Shown: positions 24,815-38,400 of the stretch, piece by piece | Layout of the letters: each line of letters begins with the position of its first letter | How positions within the stretch are numbered: the first letter of the stretch is position 1 | Assembly (NCBI GenBank): GCA_031769625.1 | Contig: JAUIMM010000015.1 | Span: forward strand, 27,558,501 to 27,622,500 | DNA length: 64,000 nt | Reading direction: 5' to 3' | DNA from: Taudactylus pleione | Lineage: Eukaryota > Chordata > Amphibia > Anura > Myobatrachidae | Position numbers and translations under genes: made by a program | Notes under the pieces: generated by a model | Database searches by the model: none | What the model saw: only the letters and a program-made list of their open reading frames with translations | What the model was told of the DNA's origin: nothing

Positions 24815-25190
24815 CTGCATTACAAATAGCACATATATAACAGTATAAAGAGTTTATCAGAAACACTGATCTCAGCAGATCGTGTGGTTAGAGGGAATAT
24901 GCCAATGAAGATCCAGTTTCTAGCAATAACTTTTAGGTAGTACAATTCTGCAATTTAAGGTTGTGTAACCTTAACAAATGTAGCTGGAAAGCAGTTCGGT
25001 AATGGAGCAAGCAGCATGTCCTGACATGGATCATCTCCTATAAAACTACTGAAGACTTAAGTGTGGAGAAGCAGAATGCGATTTACATACATTTGAGTGT
25101 ATTTGTTACCTCAGCAAGAGTGGAAATTGATGTAAAATTATGTAAGCTCAGAGAGCCATTACTTCTTATAAGGTGATACAGGATGTTCTA

Positions 25191-25375
25191 ATGCTCCCAA
25201 AACTGTCCTCAATACACCAACAGTGCAGGTTTTAGAGATGTCCATGGCTGATCACAGGTTGTTAAATCAAATTGACTAAGGTACTAATTAAGTCACCTGT
25301 GGTCATGCATTGATCTCCATAAAACCTTGACCGTTATGCCGCCTTGAGGACAGTTTGGGAACATCTGCTTTACAC
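25191..25375. mobile_element. inverted-repeat MITE, 'CCTCAAGG' type
   Basis: Ends CCCAAAACTGTCCTCAA and TTGAGGACAGTTTGGGAA; interior GTCCATGGCTGATCACAGG and its inverse. A better preserved copy of the same family is at 35663-35848. Confidence 0.65.
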
Positions 25376-25524
25376 GATGTTCCCAAATCTTCTGAATGTG
25401 TTGTAGGTGCAGCCAAGCTCCTGTCCACACACAGGACTCTGCTAAAATGAAATAAGTTGGAGGGGAGGAAACCAGTTTTGGCTTTCCATAGACATGGCTA
25501 ATTTGAGGTGTTTAATCTGTGATA

Positions 25525-25836
25525 AGGTGCATACACTATTTTTTGAACGATTATTGATATCGTTTGTTGTTCAGTCAAAAAAAAAATTGTTCACTTTGAC
25601 TAAACTACGAATGCACATGAACAATAATTATTCATTTTAACTCAGACTGACCAACTCAATTATTTTCATTAAGGGAATATGCAAAAACAGTTTGTAGTTT
25701 ACTAAAATCGTTCAATTACTAAATGTAATGAGCAATTTTTTTGAATGATTTTGTTCATTTTTCCCTTGAAAAAAAAAAAACAACTAACGAATAGTTTAAA
25801 ATCGTTCATTTACTATATAGTTGTGTGTATGCACCT
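25525..25836. mobile_element. MITE with AGGTGCATACAC ends
   Basis: Ends AGGTGCATACAC and GTGTGTATGCACCT, flanked by TA. The interior has ATCGTT/AACGAT words and A/T runs. A copy in opposite orientation is at 34555-34862 in psap intron 9. It lies just past the psap polyadenylation site. Confidence 0.75.
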
Positions 25837-25919
25837 TAAGTCTCCTTATTCAATGCACTTTGTTCTAAAGCAAACAAATTTCCATGAATTACAAATTTCC
25901 CTATTAAACAAAAACACAA

Positions 25920-26425
25920 TAGTAATTTGGATAGGATTTTATTGTAATTTACAGTAGAATTAGTGCAAAAAACAAAACTCCGCAATACAAAGGCAAAAAC
26001 CACTCAGTTATTTTATGCTGACAAAAAAAAAAAAAAAAGATCCAGAAAAGATGCTCTGGGAAAGTAATTATTCACAAGTACTCTAAATAGTGTCTAGGCA
26101 TTTCTTAAAATTCAGATCTAGACAATTAGGGGGGGGGGGGATATGCATTTAGTTGAAGTTCAATGTTAGAGCGAGACATTTACAAATTAGTCCTAAAATA
26201 AGATTTGACATGACACAACCTTACCATTTTGAACATTAAGTCAATTATACTGCAATCAAGCTTGAAAATCTGTTTAAACATTTAAAAATTTCCCACAAGT
26301 GTTTCTCTACAGAACAAATATATACAGCAAGTCTCATTACATAAACTGTCTCCTAGTAAGTTAGTGGAAGATGAGGCTTAAAAGGGATTATTCTATCCAG
26401 TTTCTCTTCATATGAGCAGGCACCT
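25920..26425 (-). other. psap: psap 3' untranslated region (inferred)
   Basis: About 500 nt from the stop codon to the inferred cleavage site. AT-rich, with A/T runs (26024-26038 on the plus strand) and a G run at 26131-26140. No second canonical polyadenylation hexamer lies inside it. Confidence 0.6.
25938..25943 (-). promoter_or_regulatory. psap: polyadenylation signal AATAAA for psap
   Basis: AATAAA on the minus strand (TTTATT on plus), about 485 nt after the stop. A GT-rich downstream element (TTGTGTTTTTGTTT) follows 20-35 nt later, so cleavage is expected near 25920. It is the only canonical hexamer between the stop codon and the MITE at 25525-25836. Confidence 0.7.
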
Positions 26426-26461
26426 CTAGTTCCAGACATGACGCTTGCAGTGTTCAATAGC
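26426..26461 (-). CDS. psap: psap exon 15: C-terminus and stop
   Basis: Acceptor TTTAACAG, then [11 protein letters not shown] and TAG. The short basic tail is the conserved prosaposin C-terminus, needed in mammals for lysosomal sorting. The 3' untranslated region follows directly. Confidence 0.95.
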   Translation of the reverse strand, partial: AIEHCKRHVWN

Positions 26462-29400
26462 CTGTTAAAGAAAGGGAGAGTTAGTCCTTCATGTGTGCTC
26501 AAATTGGTTATGAAACTCAAAGTGGAGCATAGTGATTGGTGAATCACCTGATTTTTACATTGACAAATGCCATCCTGCAGTCTTTATGCAATACATTCAT
26601 CTAACAGTCTTAGGGGGTCAATTCAATTAGCTGCGAAGGATGAGTTATCATGGCATTAAAATGCTGGCAACTACATCATCTCAAGCACCAGCTCTGAGCT
26701 CGAATATGGCACAATAGGGCTGCAAGCACTTGTGAGTTCGGGCTGCCATAAAGTGCCGTTGTTGCTGAAATGACTTGCATCTGAAAGTTCATCCCGGCTA
26801 ATATCTATTGACCCCTTTTAGTCCTGTTTAAATGTATGGCTGTTTAGCTGCAGTCTGCTTTGGTATGATTTTATAGTCTTACAAGTGACTACACAATACA
26901 GATGTGGACAATGTTAGTACCTTTACAGTTAATTTAAAAAAAAACAAAACAAAAAAAAAAACTTTACAATATCTATTGGTGTGTGTAAGAAAATCAAGTG
27001 ACCTGGACAGATTTGTGGGTACCCCTTAGAAAAGATAATTTGATTAGTGATTTCAGACAGATTGCTTTCTTGCCATGTTCAGACCAAAAAAAAAAGCTTG
27101 CTAAGAAAAACACCACACCCTCTATGAAACATTGAGGTAGCTCAGTTGTGTTATGGGGCTACTTTGCTGCACCTGGCACAGGGTGACTTGGATCTGTACA
27201 GGGCACAATGAAATCTCAACATCTAGGGGCCTTCTAGGAGTCCTGATCTGTAGCCTATGAAACTGGAACAGTTTGCTCCTGTACCCGACTACAACAGGTA
27301 GTTTCTCACTGTTCATAAGTCTCATCTAAAGCTACAGAAATTGCTTTACTGCCTCTAAAGGTTATGTAACAATATTAGCTTAATGGCCCCATCATTTTTA
27401 TCCATGCTATTTTGTTTTATTTAAAATATTCTTTTGAATCAAAAATCAAATGCAACGTCTGATTTCTATTAAATGTGAAACTATGCTGGATGCCAATTAA
27501 CTTAAGTATTTGAGAAAAAGGCTATTTTCTTAACGGAAGGGTAACATTTGTCCACATCTGTGCAACGACTCCCCATATGCAACTCCACACACTGTCAGAC
27601 TCCCATAATCTACAACACTTGATGTTCTGCATAGGAATTCCACCTTCGCTGGCTTAGTTGTTGTGAACTTACATTACAATTTGCAGCAGTCTCCAAATCT
27701 TTGCACCAGTAGCTTGGACCCCACATGCATTTTTCAGTTCCCAGAAGCGGTTTCTTATTAGAACAAAGGTTCATTTTCTGTTTTAGAATGTAGAAAACAC
27801 TAGTTTAATAGTTATGAAGTCTACAGATAATATAAAAATCTAAATTGCAAAGTGCTGCAGATCCATGCACTATAGAAATAACTGGTAATATACACCAGTC
27901 ACCATAACATTTAAACAAATATATCATTTATGGGGGAGTGAGCGCGATAGCCAAAATGCAGCAATAAAGAGAACAGACGAAGCCCCTGTAGGAGGAATCT
28001 TACAGACTCTGGATGCCGGGAACAGCTGCACAAGTTGTGATAAGTCTCTGGACTTCTCACAACCACCTGCTATCCAGTGTAACGCCAGAATTACCTTGTG
28101 CCTCACAGGCAGTCAGCAATAACTTCTTCACCCTGATGCAATACTGCAACTATCTGAATTGATCCATGTATACCTAGCATTGTATAGCCGGGTAGGCAAA
28201 GCAATTTATAGGATATACAGGTATTTTACCACAACCAAGGCCAGTCAGGCTCATTAGCACCTGGCTTTCTATTACAGATGATATACAATGCCAGTTTTAT
28301 GCAAGTTTTTACCAAGTATATCAATTTAAAATTTATTGTATGACACCTGCCCTTCATGTAATTACAATGGGATACTGTCAGTATCCTGGCGGCCGCGATG
28401 CTGGCATCCTGTCTGCTGGGATGTCGAAAATAAGTAGCAGGGGGTGGGTGGTTAGAATTAGGTACCAAACTGGGAAGGTTAGGGTAGGGAGAGGGGGAGG
28501 ATTAGCATACTGAACAAGTGTCAGAATCCTGACAGGGCTAGCATACCGACAGCCAGGTTCCCAACTGCTGGCATCCCATACCCAACCCGATTACAATTGG
28601 TGTTTATGCATATTGTTTGACACCAGTAAATCTAGCTATTCACTCAGCACTAGTATTGCAGTTTTAATTTTGGAATAAATCTTGTGCCCATATTACAGCT
28701 GTATTTTGGTTCTATCCCACAACCGCATCCCTCTGGATAGGCAAGCACCGAGAGCATCCTCTAACTAGGTAAAGAACCTAGTTGCTTCGGGCCATCAAAC
28801 CCCCATTGACTTTGGGCAGATAGTTTCAACTATTCCACAACATTAAAACCACCTGCCGAATATGAAATAGTCTCTCCCCCCCCCCCTCATTGTGCCGCCT
28901 AAACAGCTCTGACTAGTCAAGGCACAGACTCCACAAGACCTCTGAAGGTGTCCTTTGGTTTCTGTAACCTGCAAGGTGGATTCTCCATGGCTCGGACTGG
29001 TTTATCCGGCACATCCCACAGATGCTTGATCAGACTGAGGAATTGAGGCCAAGCCAACAACGAACTTATGTTCCCCAAGCATCCCTGAACAATTTTTGCA
29101 TTGTAGCAGAGCACATTACCCTGCTGAAAGGCCACTGCCATCAGGATCAGGGAATATAGTTGCCATGAAGGGGTGTACTTTGTCTGCAACAATGTATAAG
29201 TAGATGGTACGTGTCAAAGTAACATCCACATGAATGCCAGGACCCAAGGATTCCCAACACTGGCCAAAGCACCACACTGCCATTTGCCTTCTTCCCATTA
29301 TGCATCCAGGTGTTAGTCGCTCCCCCCTCCCTCCCCCGGTGAGTGACGCACATGTCCATCCGCATATTGTAAAAGAAAAGTGATTCAGACTAGACATTCC

Positions 29401-32400
29401 ATTGCTCTATGGTCCAGTTCTGAAGTTCACATGCCCATAGTAGGCACCTTTGGTGGACAGGAATCAACATGGGCACTCTGATGTGCAGCAAGCTGCAATG
29501 CAAAGAGCTCCACAATTTGGCCCTTTGTCAAAGTCGCTTGCCCATTATTCTTGCTTCTTACACATCAGCTTCAAGCACAGAGCATTCACTTGGTTGCCAA
29601 TATATCCCAGTCCTTGACAGGTGCCAATGTAATGATATAAGAGTTATTCACTTCCTGTCAGTTGTTTTAGTGTTATAGACTACATACACATCTATTCATC
29701 GATCTACACACTTACCATGCAAACAAAGTCTGGGTCCAATGCTTCCAGAATAAGTTGGATAAACAGAGGTTCATATGTGGAAACCAGTGCGTTACACTAG
29801 AGATACAAGAAGATGTTTAATTCAGATACATGCTGTACAGTTGACAAATTCACATTCATAAAATGAATGGCAAGTTTAGAAATTTATAAAGTGGTTGATT
29901 AACCCTCAATTGCTAAAGATTCAACTACACATATACAGTTAATCTGATGTTTGCTCTTCAGATAAAGAGAAAATATTTTGCTTAATATTTCTGCCTCATG
30001 ACAATAAAGTTAGTCAGACAACATGAGTTACAGTAAAATGCAAGGACTGAAAGGGGAAGACCACATTATATTAAGGGCAGACATGGAATCAATGCATACC
30101 TCTTCTACCTCAGATTCCGGCAAGAAGTTGCACACCATTTGTAAGGCATTCTTAATCTTTATTTGAGTAGCATTTTTCTGCAAAATCTTTTCCAGATAGA
30201 TCACAATAGTCTTGCAGAGTGTACAGTAGTGACCAGACTGCACATGCACGGGGCTGAGGGCCACTGTCAAAAGTAAAACACAAGACATTTAGTTATGCTG
30301 AATTGAACTGTACTACATTTTGTGAAAATCCAAAACATTAATATACATTACCTACAATTGGTACCTAGTAAAGAATCAGATTGGTGTTAAGCTTCCCCAG
30401 CACTGGTTAATAAGGCTGCTCTCCCTGACTAGTCAGATTTGGCCATTGGCCACACATCTGGAAGACCTGGCTGTTCTGCTGGAGCGCAAGACCGCCAGTT
30501 CCGATTGAGCCATCTTTAAATGTGGAAGGACAGTAGCCACATACATTGTTAGATGTAGCAATAGTCAGCATATAGAACCTAGATGTTGGTAGAAGAGCAA
30601 TTTTGGGCCTGTGTACAGTTATTTGTGGCCACTCAAATTAGGTTTTGCATGAGCATGTTAGGAGCAGTAAGCTCTTGCTACAATAGTGTTCTGCCCAGTT
30701 TTGGATGTCAACCAGAGTCAGATCCCACCCTGTAATTTTCCCTTTCTATATGAACTTCCTGTACATGAGCATTCTCACTGGTTGATAATCCTATGATGAT
30801 TCCCACCTATGGAATAAACCACCTTCCCCTCTCTCACCCACCACCCCCCCCCCCCACCCCCATTGAAATCACATTTCTGCCAAGTAGCACCACTGGCCTG
30901 ATTTCAGAGTCCAAGCTTCCTCGCTATAGCCTTTTACCAGTAGGCATACTTATAGGTATGTCACTTGTTAAACGCTGAGGCTAAACCTTGTAGTCTGCTC
31001 CATGCCTCTACTTTAGCTCTATGCTTAAGCACAAACTCTTCTGGGTGTTTAATTTCTACACTGTGCTAGCTATTGTTTAAGACATGTATAACTGGACAGA
31101 AAGCATAATTGTCAGTGGGAAGAGGCCATAGGGGAAATACTTGAACCAGAAGTCTGATCACAATCAGAAGAGAGGTAAGCTAGGAGTTCAATATGCACTT
31201 GCATTCAAGTTAACATTTATGCTGATTCTGGTGGCATCTGTTCCTGCATTGGCACCATGCCATTTACCCATCTTCAGACCTTTGTGGAGGTACACCTTGA
31301 CCAAAGTCTGTATAAAAGTAAGGTGTTTTGGCTGAAACTTCACAAATAATCTTTGCTGTAACGCAAGTTTTCCTTTCTATCAACCTTTCATGTGTTCTTA
31401 TAGGCCTAATATTTGTGCCCAAATATACCCAGAAGCTCAATCATATTCTAGATGCCCGATAGCCCTTAGCTGGAAGCCAGCAGATCCAGCCTAGATCCAT
31501 GCCTTAAATTAAAGTCTGGCAGATCTATAATTTTTAACACATCACTAGAGTGCTTCATGACCACCCCAACCAGTTTGCTTGTACCTGGAAAGCTTGGTTA
31601 GTCCAAACTACCATCCAGCAAAAACACACAATTGAGGGGAGCAAGTAGGGTGGCTTAAGAGCCAATATAACTTTTTAGCCCTTTTCCTCCTCCATCCTGT
31701 AGTAACATACCCATGTTCCCATTCCTGTCCTTTAAGGCCCTATACTTAATTAACTTTAGTCCTTAAAGTCTAAAGGCTTTTATTCTTAAAAAGCTTCTAT
31801 GCAGCACATTACTACATTGTAGTTATTGATAGGATTTCTATACAACTCCCTTCCCTGTACCCTCACCCAAGTTCTTTTGTTTCTCCATAAAGTCTTTAGA
31901 CTTCTCTATAAAGTAACCATGCAGTCTAATGACCATGTTATTTTACAGTAAAAAAAAAAAAAGTTGAGCCTTAGACCTTTTACAATTATGCCAGTTCTAG
32001 CAGCATGCAAACAAAATAGATGTCCCCAAACAAAAAGTTCCTGGAAATTAACATGTGAAGCTGGTACCACATTGCCCTGCAGCAGCAAGTTTACACTATA
32101 CCGCCTAGAAAGCTCAAATTGGTGTCAATTCTTCAAGTTGATAGTCAGTACTTCTGTATATAAAGTTCTAGATAAGCCAGCATCGATTACAGAGTTCAGC
32201 AGCAGATGCAAGGCCAGAGGTACAATACAGAAGCCTCTGCTATTGCAGCTTGTATGCAAAGTTATCACGGTATGTGCAACAATGACTAACAGCCACCTCA
32301 CATCAACAATGAGCAGAGGCTTTAATGCTGTAATCACTGCAGCTCTGAAGCATTTGCCAGCTACTAGTACTGCATGCTTTGTAATGCTAAAGTTTGCAAA

Positions 32401-35400
32401 TAGAAATAGACTTCTCACCAACACGATATTGTCTAGCACTGCAACATCCAATAGCCAAGCAGATATCTTCGGGACTGACTGCCTGTTCCATCAATGCAAT
32501 TATGGCATCACAATAAGTGTCTATTAAGTCATCGCACTGCTGCCGATATTTGGAAGGGATGATGTAGCAGACCTTTTTAAGTGCTTCTTTGATGTTTTCC
32601 TGTAACAGGGAACAATTCGAACATTTTTGTAGATCCTGAACAAAAAACCCCTCCACATACGAATGCATCAAGCCATTCTACTTATCTAGAAGTGTTCTAA
32701 AATAATTCAAGAGCATGGTGAGTAGATGGAGGGATAAGCTTACACACTAGACCTAATGGCATTCAAAATTCTAAACAGCATGACCAACTCCAACTTAAAT
32801 TCTAATAGACAAGGGGGATATGTATCAACCATGGAGTGTGATAAAGTACCAATCAGCTTCGAACCAATTTTTTTTTTTTTTTTTTTTTTTAAACAGCTTG
32901 TAAAAAAAGTTAGAAGCAGATTGGTTGGTACCTCTTTCCACTTTCACACCCCAGAAAACATCCAGAGCCTGTTGAGCGTGTTTTCGTGTGTGATAAATTA
33001 CCAATTATAAAAAAAAAAAAAAAAACCCCCCCACTTCCCTTCAAGTTGCTTCCATGGTGAGGTGATTTAATACACAGCATATATTTGTTAGTTACAGTAC
33101 ATGCCTGCCATGGTGGGGGTTAAGTAGAGTACACACTGGAGCGTTGTCGGGCCAATTTGCAGTTTCGGAAGGACTATTAGCCTACATCGCTCTGGGGATA
33201 TCAGATACGTGCACTCACATGTAACTTAGTCAGGTTTGATGTGCTGCACATCAAACCCAACATCGCTAGCAAAATGGGCACATCACCTAGTGTGTACAGC
33301 CATACGTTAGGTCATTCCTATTTGGCCTCTGCCACTCACAGCCAGTGATCTTAAAGATGGTTCTAGTGTGTACAGGCGCAGCAATCATATACGACCTATC
33401 GTTCAATTGTTTGCAAGACTGCAGTGGGTGTACGCTCAATTTAGCTAGTTCTGGGCTCAAGGGAAATAAAGACTACCAGCAATCTTTCCGACTCTCCAGA
33501 CTGTACCCGGCATTACAGGAGGTCTACTTATTTTTTCTGCCCCATTGGGGAGGCAGCACACAAGAGTCACCTTTAATGAAAAGGAACCAGTCAACAATTC
33601 TACTGTTGGAAGAGTATTGGCTTTAGAATTACTGCACAACTGCTAATTAAGGTCATTTTAAGAGACTATTAAGGGAAAGTTTTATCATGACGGTAGTTTT
33701 GCCTACTTCAAATGCCATCCATAAACAATGGCCCTGCATCTAGTGGGCAAGCCTTTGCATATCTGATATTGACAAGCAAATCAAAAAACTGCCTCTGTAA
33801 AAGACATTGCTTGGTTTTTGGACTATTGTTAAAGGGATTGTGCAAACATTTTATACTCCATATTCTGAATGGATAAAAAAAATGCAAGTGAGGAATAGTA
33901 TTACTTACAGGATGTTAATTTGTTGCATTTAAGTCAACATCACTATATTTAGTGAAGAAATGACCCTACTCCACTAACTCTTGCATTGACTAAAAGCAAA
34001 AATATAGGGGTTGCATTTGTGCCAATGTTTAATTGTTCTAGTAACCCATTTCACCATCATGGGCTACATGGTATATGGTAGGCAAGACAAGCCATTGTCT
34101 GCCCAGAAAGCCAAAGTCCCATTCTACCCCCCACCCCCCAAAAAAAACAAACCTGCACACAGATTACTCTGTAGATCAAGTGCATTAAGGACTCCTAGAA
34201 ACATTACACATACCCGTGTCCGGTTATTATCCAAGAGGGATTCAAGCTCCTCCATTGCCAGCTGACAAACTTCACAGACAGGGTTAACAGCTGCAGGATT
34301 TTCAGGGATCTTTATATAAAAAAAAAAAAAAAAAAAAGTCCATTTATAATAAGATGAGGCAGGTGGCTGCTAGAAGTCTTCTATTAGCAGTAGTGAGGCC
34401 TCAATCCCACACCCCCATACTTACTGTTCTTACTAGAAATGCAATATAAAGCTCACTCCGCCATATACTCACGTTTATACTAGCAGTGCCAGTCGGGTAA
34501 CAGCAAGGGAAGGAAGACATCCAAAGAGCAATTTTAACCATACCCATAACAAGTAAGCTGCATACACACGATTTTGTAAATGAACAATTTTAGTAAACGA
34601 TTTTTGTTAATTTTAAGGGGAAAAAAAAAAAAAAGTGAATAGTTTACTAAAATAGTTCATTAACTAAATGTAATGAAATTTTTTTTTAACTAAACGATTT
34701 TTGCATATTCCCTTAATGAAAGTTGTCGAGTTGGTCAGTCTGACAACTACAAACTAGAAGTATGCACACTTGAACGATAATAGTTCGTTTTAACTTAGAA
34801 AGTGAACGATTAACAAAATCGTTAATTGTTCAAAAAAATCGTTGTATGTGTATGCACCTTTACACTAGTCCCACTTTTAAAACAATTCTCTGATACAAAC
34901 CATTTCCATCAACAAAGTCTAGATGAAGCGGTATTAAATCACTGAACAGTTCAGCAAAAGCCTCTTCATGGCAAGTGTGTGGGGAGATCACTTACTCTGA
35001 CAGCTGGCTGTAGCTTCATTGCTGGCTGTAGCTTTGTGGCTGGGACAAGAGCCTTAGCTGGGGTGATCTCCATGAGAGGGGTACTCTTCTGTGTGCACAG
35101 ACCTGCCCCACAACATATCTGCTGTGATGGCTGGGCAAGGAAGATAAAGTGTATGAACATATTACATGGGTGCCATCATGAAACATTACAGCAAGTAATA
35201 TTAAAGTGACGCAATTACATACTAATGAGGGAAGGGGTATAGGAAAAAGATTATGCTTTAAAGATTCCTGGTTAGCCATAGGAGAGTGACCAATAAGAGG
35301 CATCAGACTTATATCTGTGCGGCCAGACACTGCTCATTAGCATCACACAAGATAGTTATTGACTATGTTCAAAACCCCCTCCCATCTCATTTATATCCAG

Positions 35401-38400
35401 TCACAGCAAAATTATATTATATGGATAACAGCATATCTAAAGTATTCAGTCATCTTTGATAGTTATACAAGACAAAAGCAGGGTTAGTACAACATTGTAG
35501 TGGAATTATCTTTAAACTGTTTGACATGACGGCCATAACTGTGGAGTTTGTATATTCTCCCTGTGCTTGTGGGGGGTTTCCCCCCAATGCTGTTTTTTTT
35601 TCTCCCATACTCCAAATATATACTGGTAGGTTAATTAGCTCCCAACAAAATTATCCCTAGTGCAGAGGTTTCCAAACACGGTCCTCAAGGCTCCAACAGT
35701 TCTGGTTTTAGAGAGATCCATGGTTAAGCACAGGTGACTTAATTAGTACTTTAGCCAATTTGATTTAACCACCTGTGCTCAACCATGGATCTCTAGAACA
35801 TGAACTGTTGGGGAGCCTTGAGGACCACATTTGGTAGCCTCTGCCCTACTGTGTGCGTGCATGCAATAGGGAATAGAGATTGTAAGCTCCACTGGGGCAG
35901 GGACTGATGTGAATGGCCTGCGGAGTAGGTGCACGCTATAATAAATACTTGCTGTTACTATGAACGTTGCACTTCTATTAGCAGTTTTATTTTGATGGCA
36001 TTACAAAGTTTTCTATGTGTATCGAGTACATAGGTCAGGCCCATGAAATATGGTCTGCTGAATAGCTGAAGCCATTTTGTTTCTAGTGTCATCTGCTATG
36101 AGAGATGCAGTCAAGATCCCAACCACAGGGTTTCCAGTGCTCCAAAGATATAGATGCCAGAATCCCGGTGCCGGCATCCCAAAAGTAGCAGGCTTGAGGG
36201 GAGGGTGGGTTCAGGGAGGGAGAATTAGAATACTGACAAGTGCCGGTGTTCTAACACTGTCCGTACCCATCCCCTGCTATGCAGTCTTTAGATAAACCAA
36301 TCTTAACCGGCCTGAAATACAGCATAAATGGGGGTGGTATTAAACACGGACATGATACCATTCTGCATCTGTCAGCATTGCAAGTCTTCCCTTGTACCCC
36401 ATATACTAAGTGTGGGCAATTAGCAGCCCCCCAGCTGTTTTAAAACTACATATCCCAGCATGCTCTGCCAGTCGTCATTTGGCCATGCTAAAACTGTTGT
36501 AAGGCTATGTCGACTTGTATCGCAAAAACAGGAGGGCAGCTTTTTGCCCACCCTTGCCATAGAGGGAGAGAACACATGTGGTGTTGGCACTGCTGAAATT
36601 GCCTATACAGTACATGCAGCAGTGCATAATAGCACGTTGTGAGAAATGTAATTCCCCTTGGAAACTAGCCAATGATTGACAGTTCCTTAATAAGGAGAGG
36701 CCCATCTCCTAAGATGGGTTATTGGTCTGTTCATGTTAAACCAACATTTTCCAAATACATTTGCCTGCTGTGGCTTTCAGCCATGTCTGTATATGACCTG
36801 CTACAGTATTTGTTGCCCAGGGTCACATAACTGAGGTGTTCTGTTCATTGAACCAAATCATTCTAGAGACCAGCTAGGTGCATAGCCACAAGGCAACAGG
36901 CCAACCCAGACCAGTACATACAGAAACATAAGTGCTATAGGAATGGTAAAGCAATGTCCCAGGAGGACATGCAAAGTTATACATTAAAATGGGACCGTAA
37001 GATAAGTTAAAGCATTTTTTTTTCTTCAACATATTACGGACAAAAAATAAAAAATTACAAAGCAGAAATGAAGAAATTGTGCATCAAATATGCTCCCGTT
37101 AATAGTTTAAGACTTGTTAATGTTATCTTTACATATCAGGACACTACCAAGCATTGAACATACCTTATCCTGATCAGTTACAGAAACAAAGGAACAGAGA
37201 AAGGAGAAGTCAGACACAAATTTTAATCCATTACAAAATTCCATTTCAAAAACATCAAGTTGAAGAACTAAGTAGCAAAGCATGCAAACAGATATGCCAT
37301 AAATCCAGGAGCTAGCAAGTTAGAAGTATTGAAATGAATATAAATGACCTTGTTAGATAGGGAATGTAGTCGGGAAGCTGACGGACGTAATCCAGACAGT
37401 CGGCTTCCCGACTGTCTATCCTGGCAAGGGGTTAAATGACAGGCACTGAAATCCTGACACCTGTCACTTTTACCTACGCTGGGAGCCCGACACCCGGCTT
37501 ACCGATCGAAGGTAAGCCAGGGAGCGTTAGGCACCCCCAAGGGAGCGTTAGGCACCCCCAAGGGAGCGTTAGGCACCCCCAAGGGAGCGTTAGGCACCCC
37601 CAAGGGAGCGTTAGGCACCCCCAAGGGAGCGTTAGGCACCCCCAAGGGAGCGTTAGGCACCCCCAAGGGAGCGTTAGGCACCCCCAAGGGAGCGTTAGGC
37701 ACCCCCAAGGGAGCGTTAGGCACCCCCAAGGGAGCGTTAGGCACCCCCAAGGGAGCGTTAGGCACCCCCAAGGGAGCGTTAGGCACCCCCAAGGGAGCGT
37801 TAGGCTAGAATAGGGTAGGAAATACTTAACTTGGGAAGATCAGGATTTTCACTGCTGCCGGGATGCCGCTGTCGGGATTTGAACCGCCGGCCAATGTGGC
37901 AGTAGGTAAATCATACTTAATCTGTTAGATAGCGTGACTACCTGGCTCTTGGAGATTCGTCCAACCCCAATTTAATGGGACTTTGAGCACTACATATTAA
38001 AGTAACTGAATTTGCAGCAATAACATTGCTCCTCTGTAACAGGTTTGTCTGCTAGCAGCAATACTCTGCACAGGGTTCTGTTACAGACAAAAGTAGCCAG
38101 CTTATGGTGTGCCTACAATTCCCAATAAATGTAATCTCAGATTTCCCAGTAGAATCTAGAGGAAAGTTCAAGGTTGTGCATCTGGTTAAAGGACTATTCA
38201 TTCAAAGTGCTTGCCATCTTACCATCTGTATCACCATCTGGATCACCAACTCAGCATACTGATTAATATATTCCTTACACTATAAAATAAAATTTAGTAG
38301 TTTTAATGTATTAAGCTTGCAAATACAGAACATACAGCCTGAAGCCCACAATACAGTCCTGGATAAAATCTACATCATACAGGATGCCTGTCTCTTACTG

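Noticed and set aside
37520..37804. CRISPR-like regular repeats
   Set aside because: Units abut with no spacers, and the setting is a vertebrate intron.
37436..37813. Open reading frames on both strands with a seven-residue repeat (GSVRHPQ / GVPNAPL)
   Set aside because: Produced by the 21-bp minisatellite, whose unit is divisible by three. It lies in a psap intron with no other coding sign.
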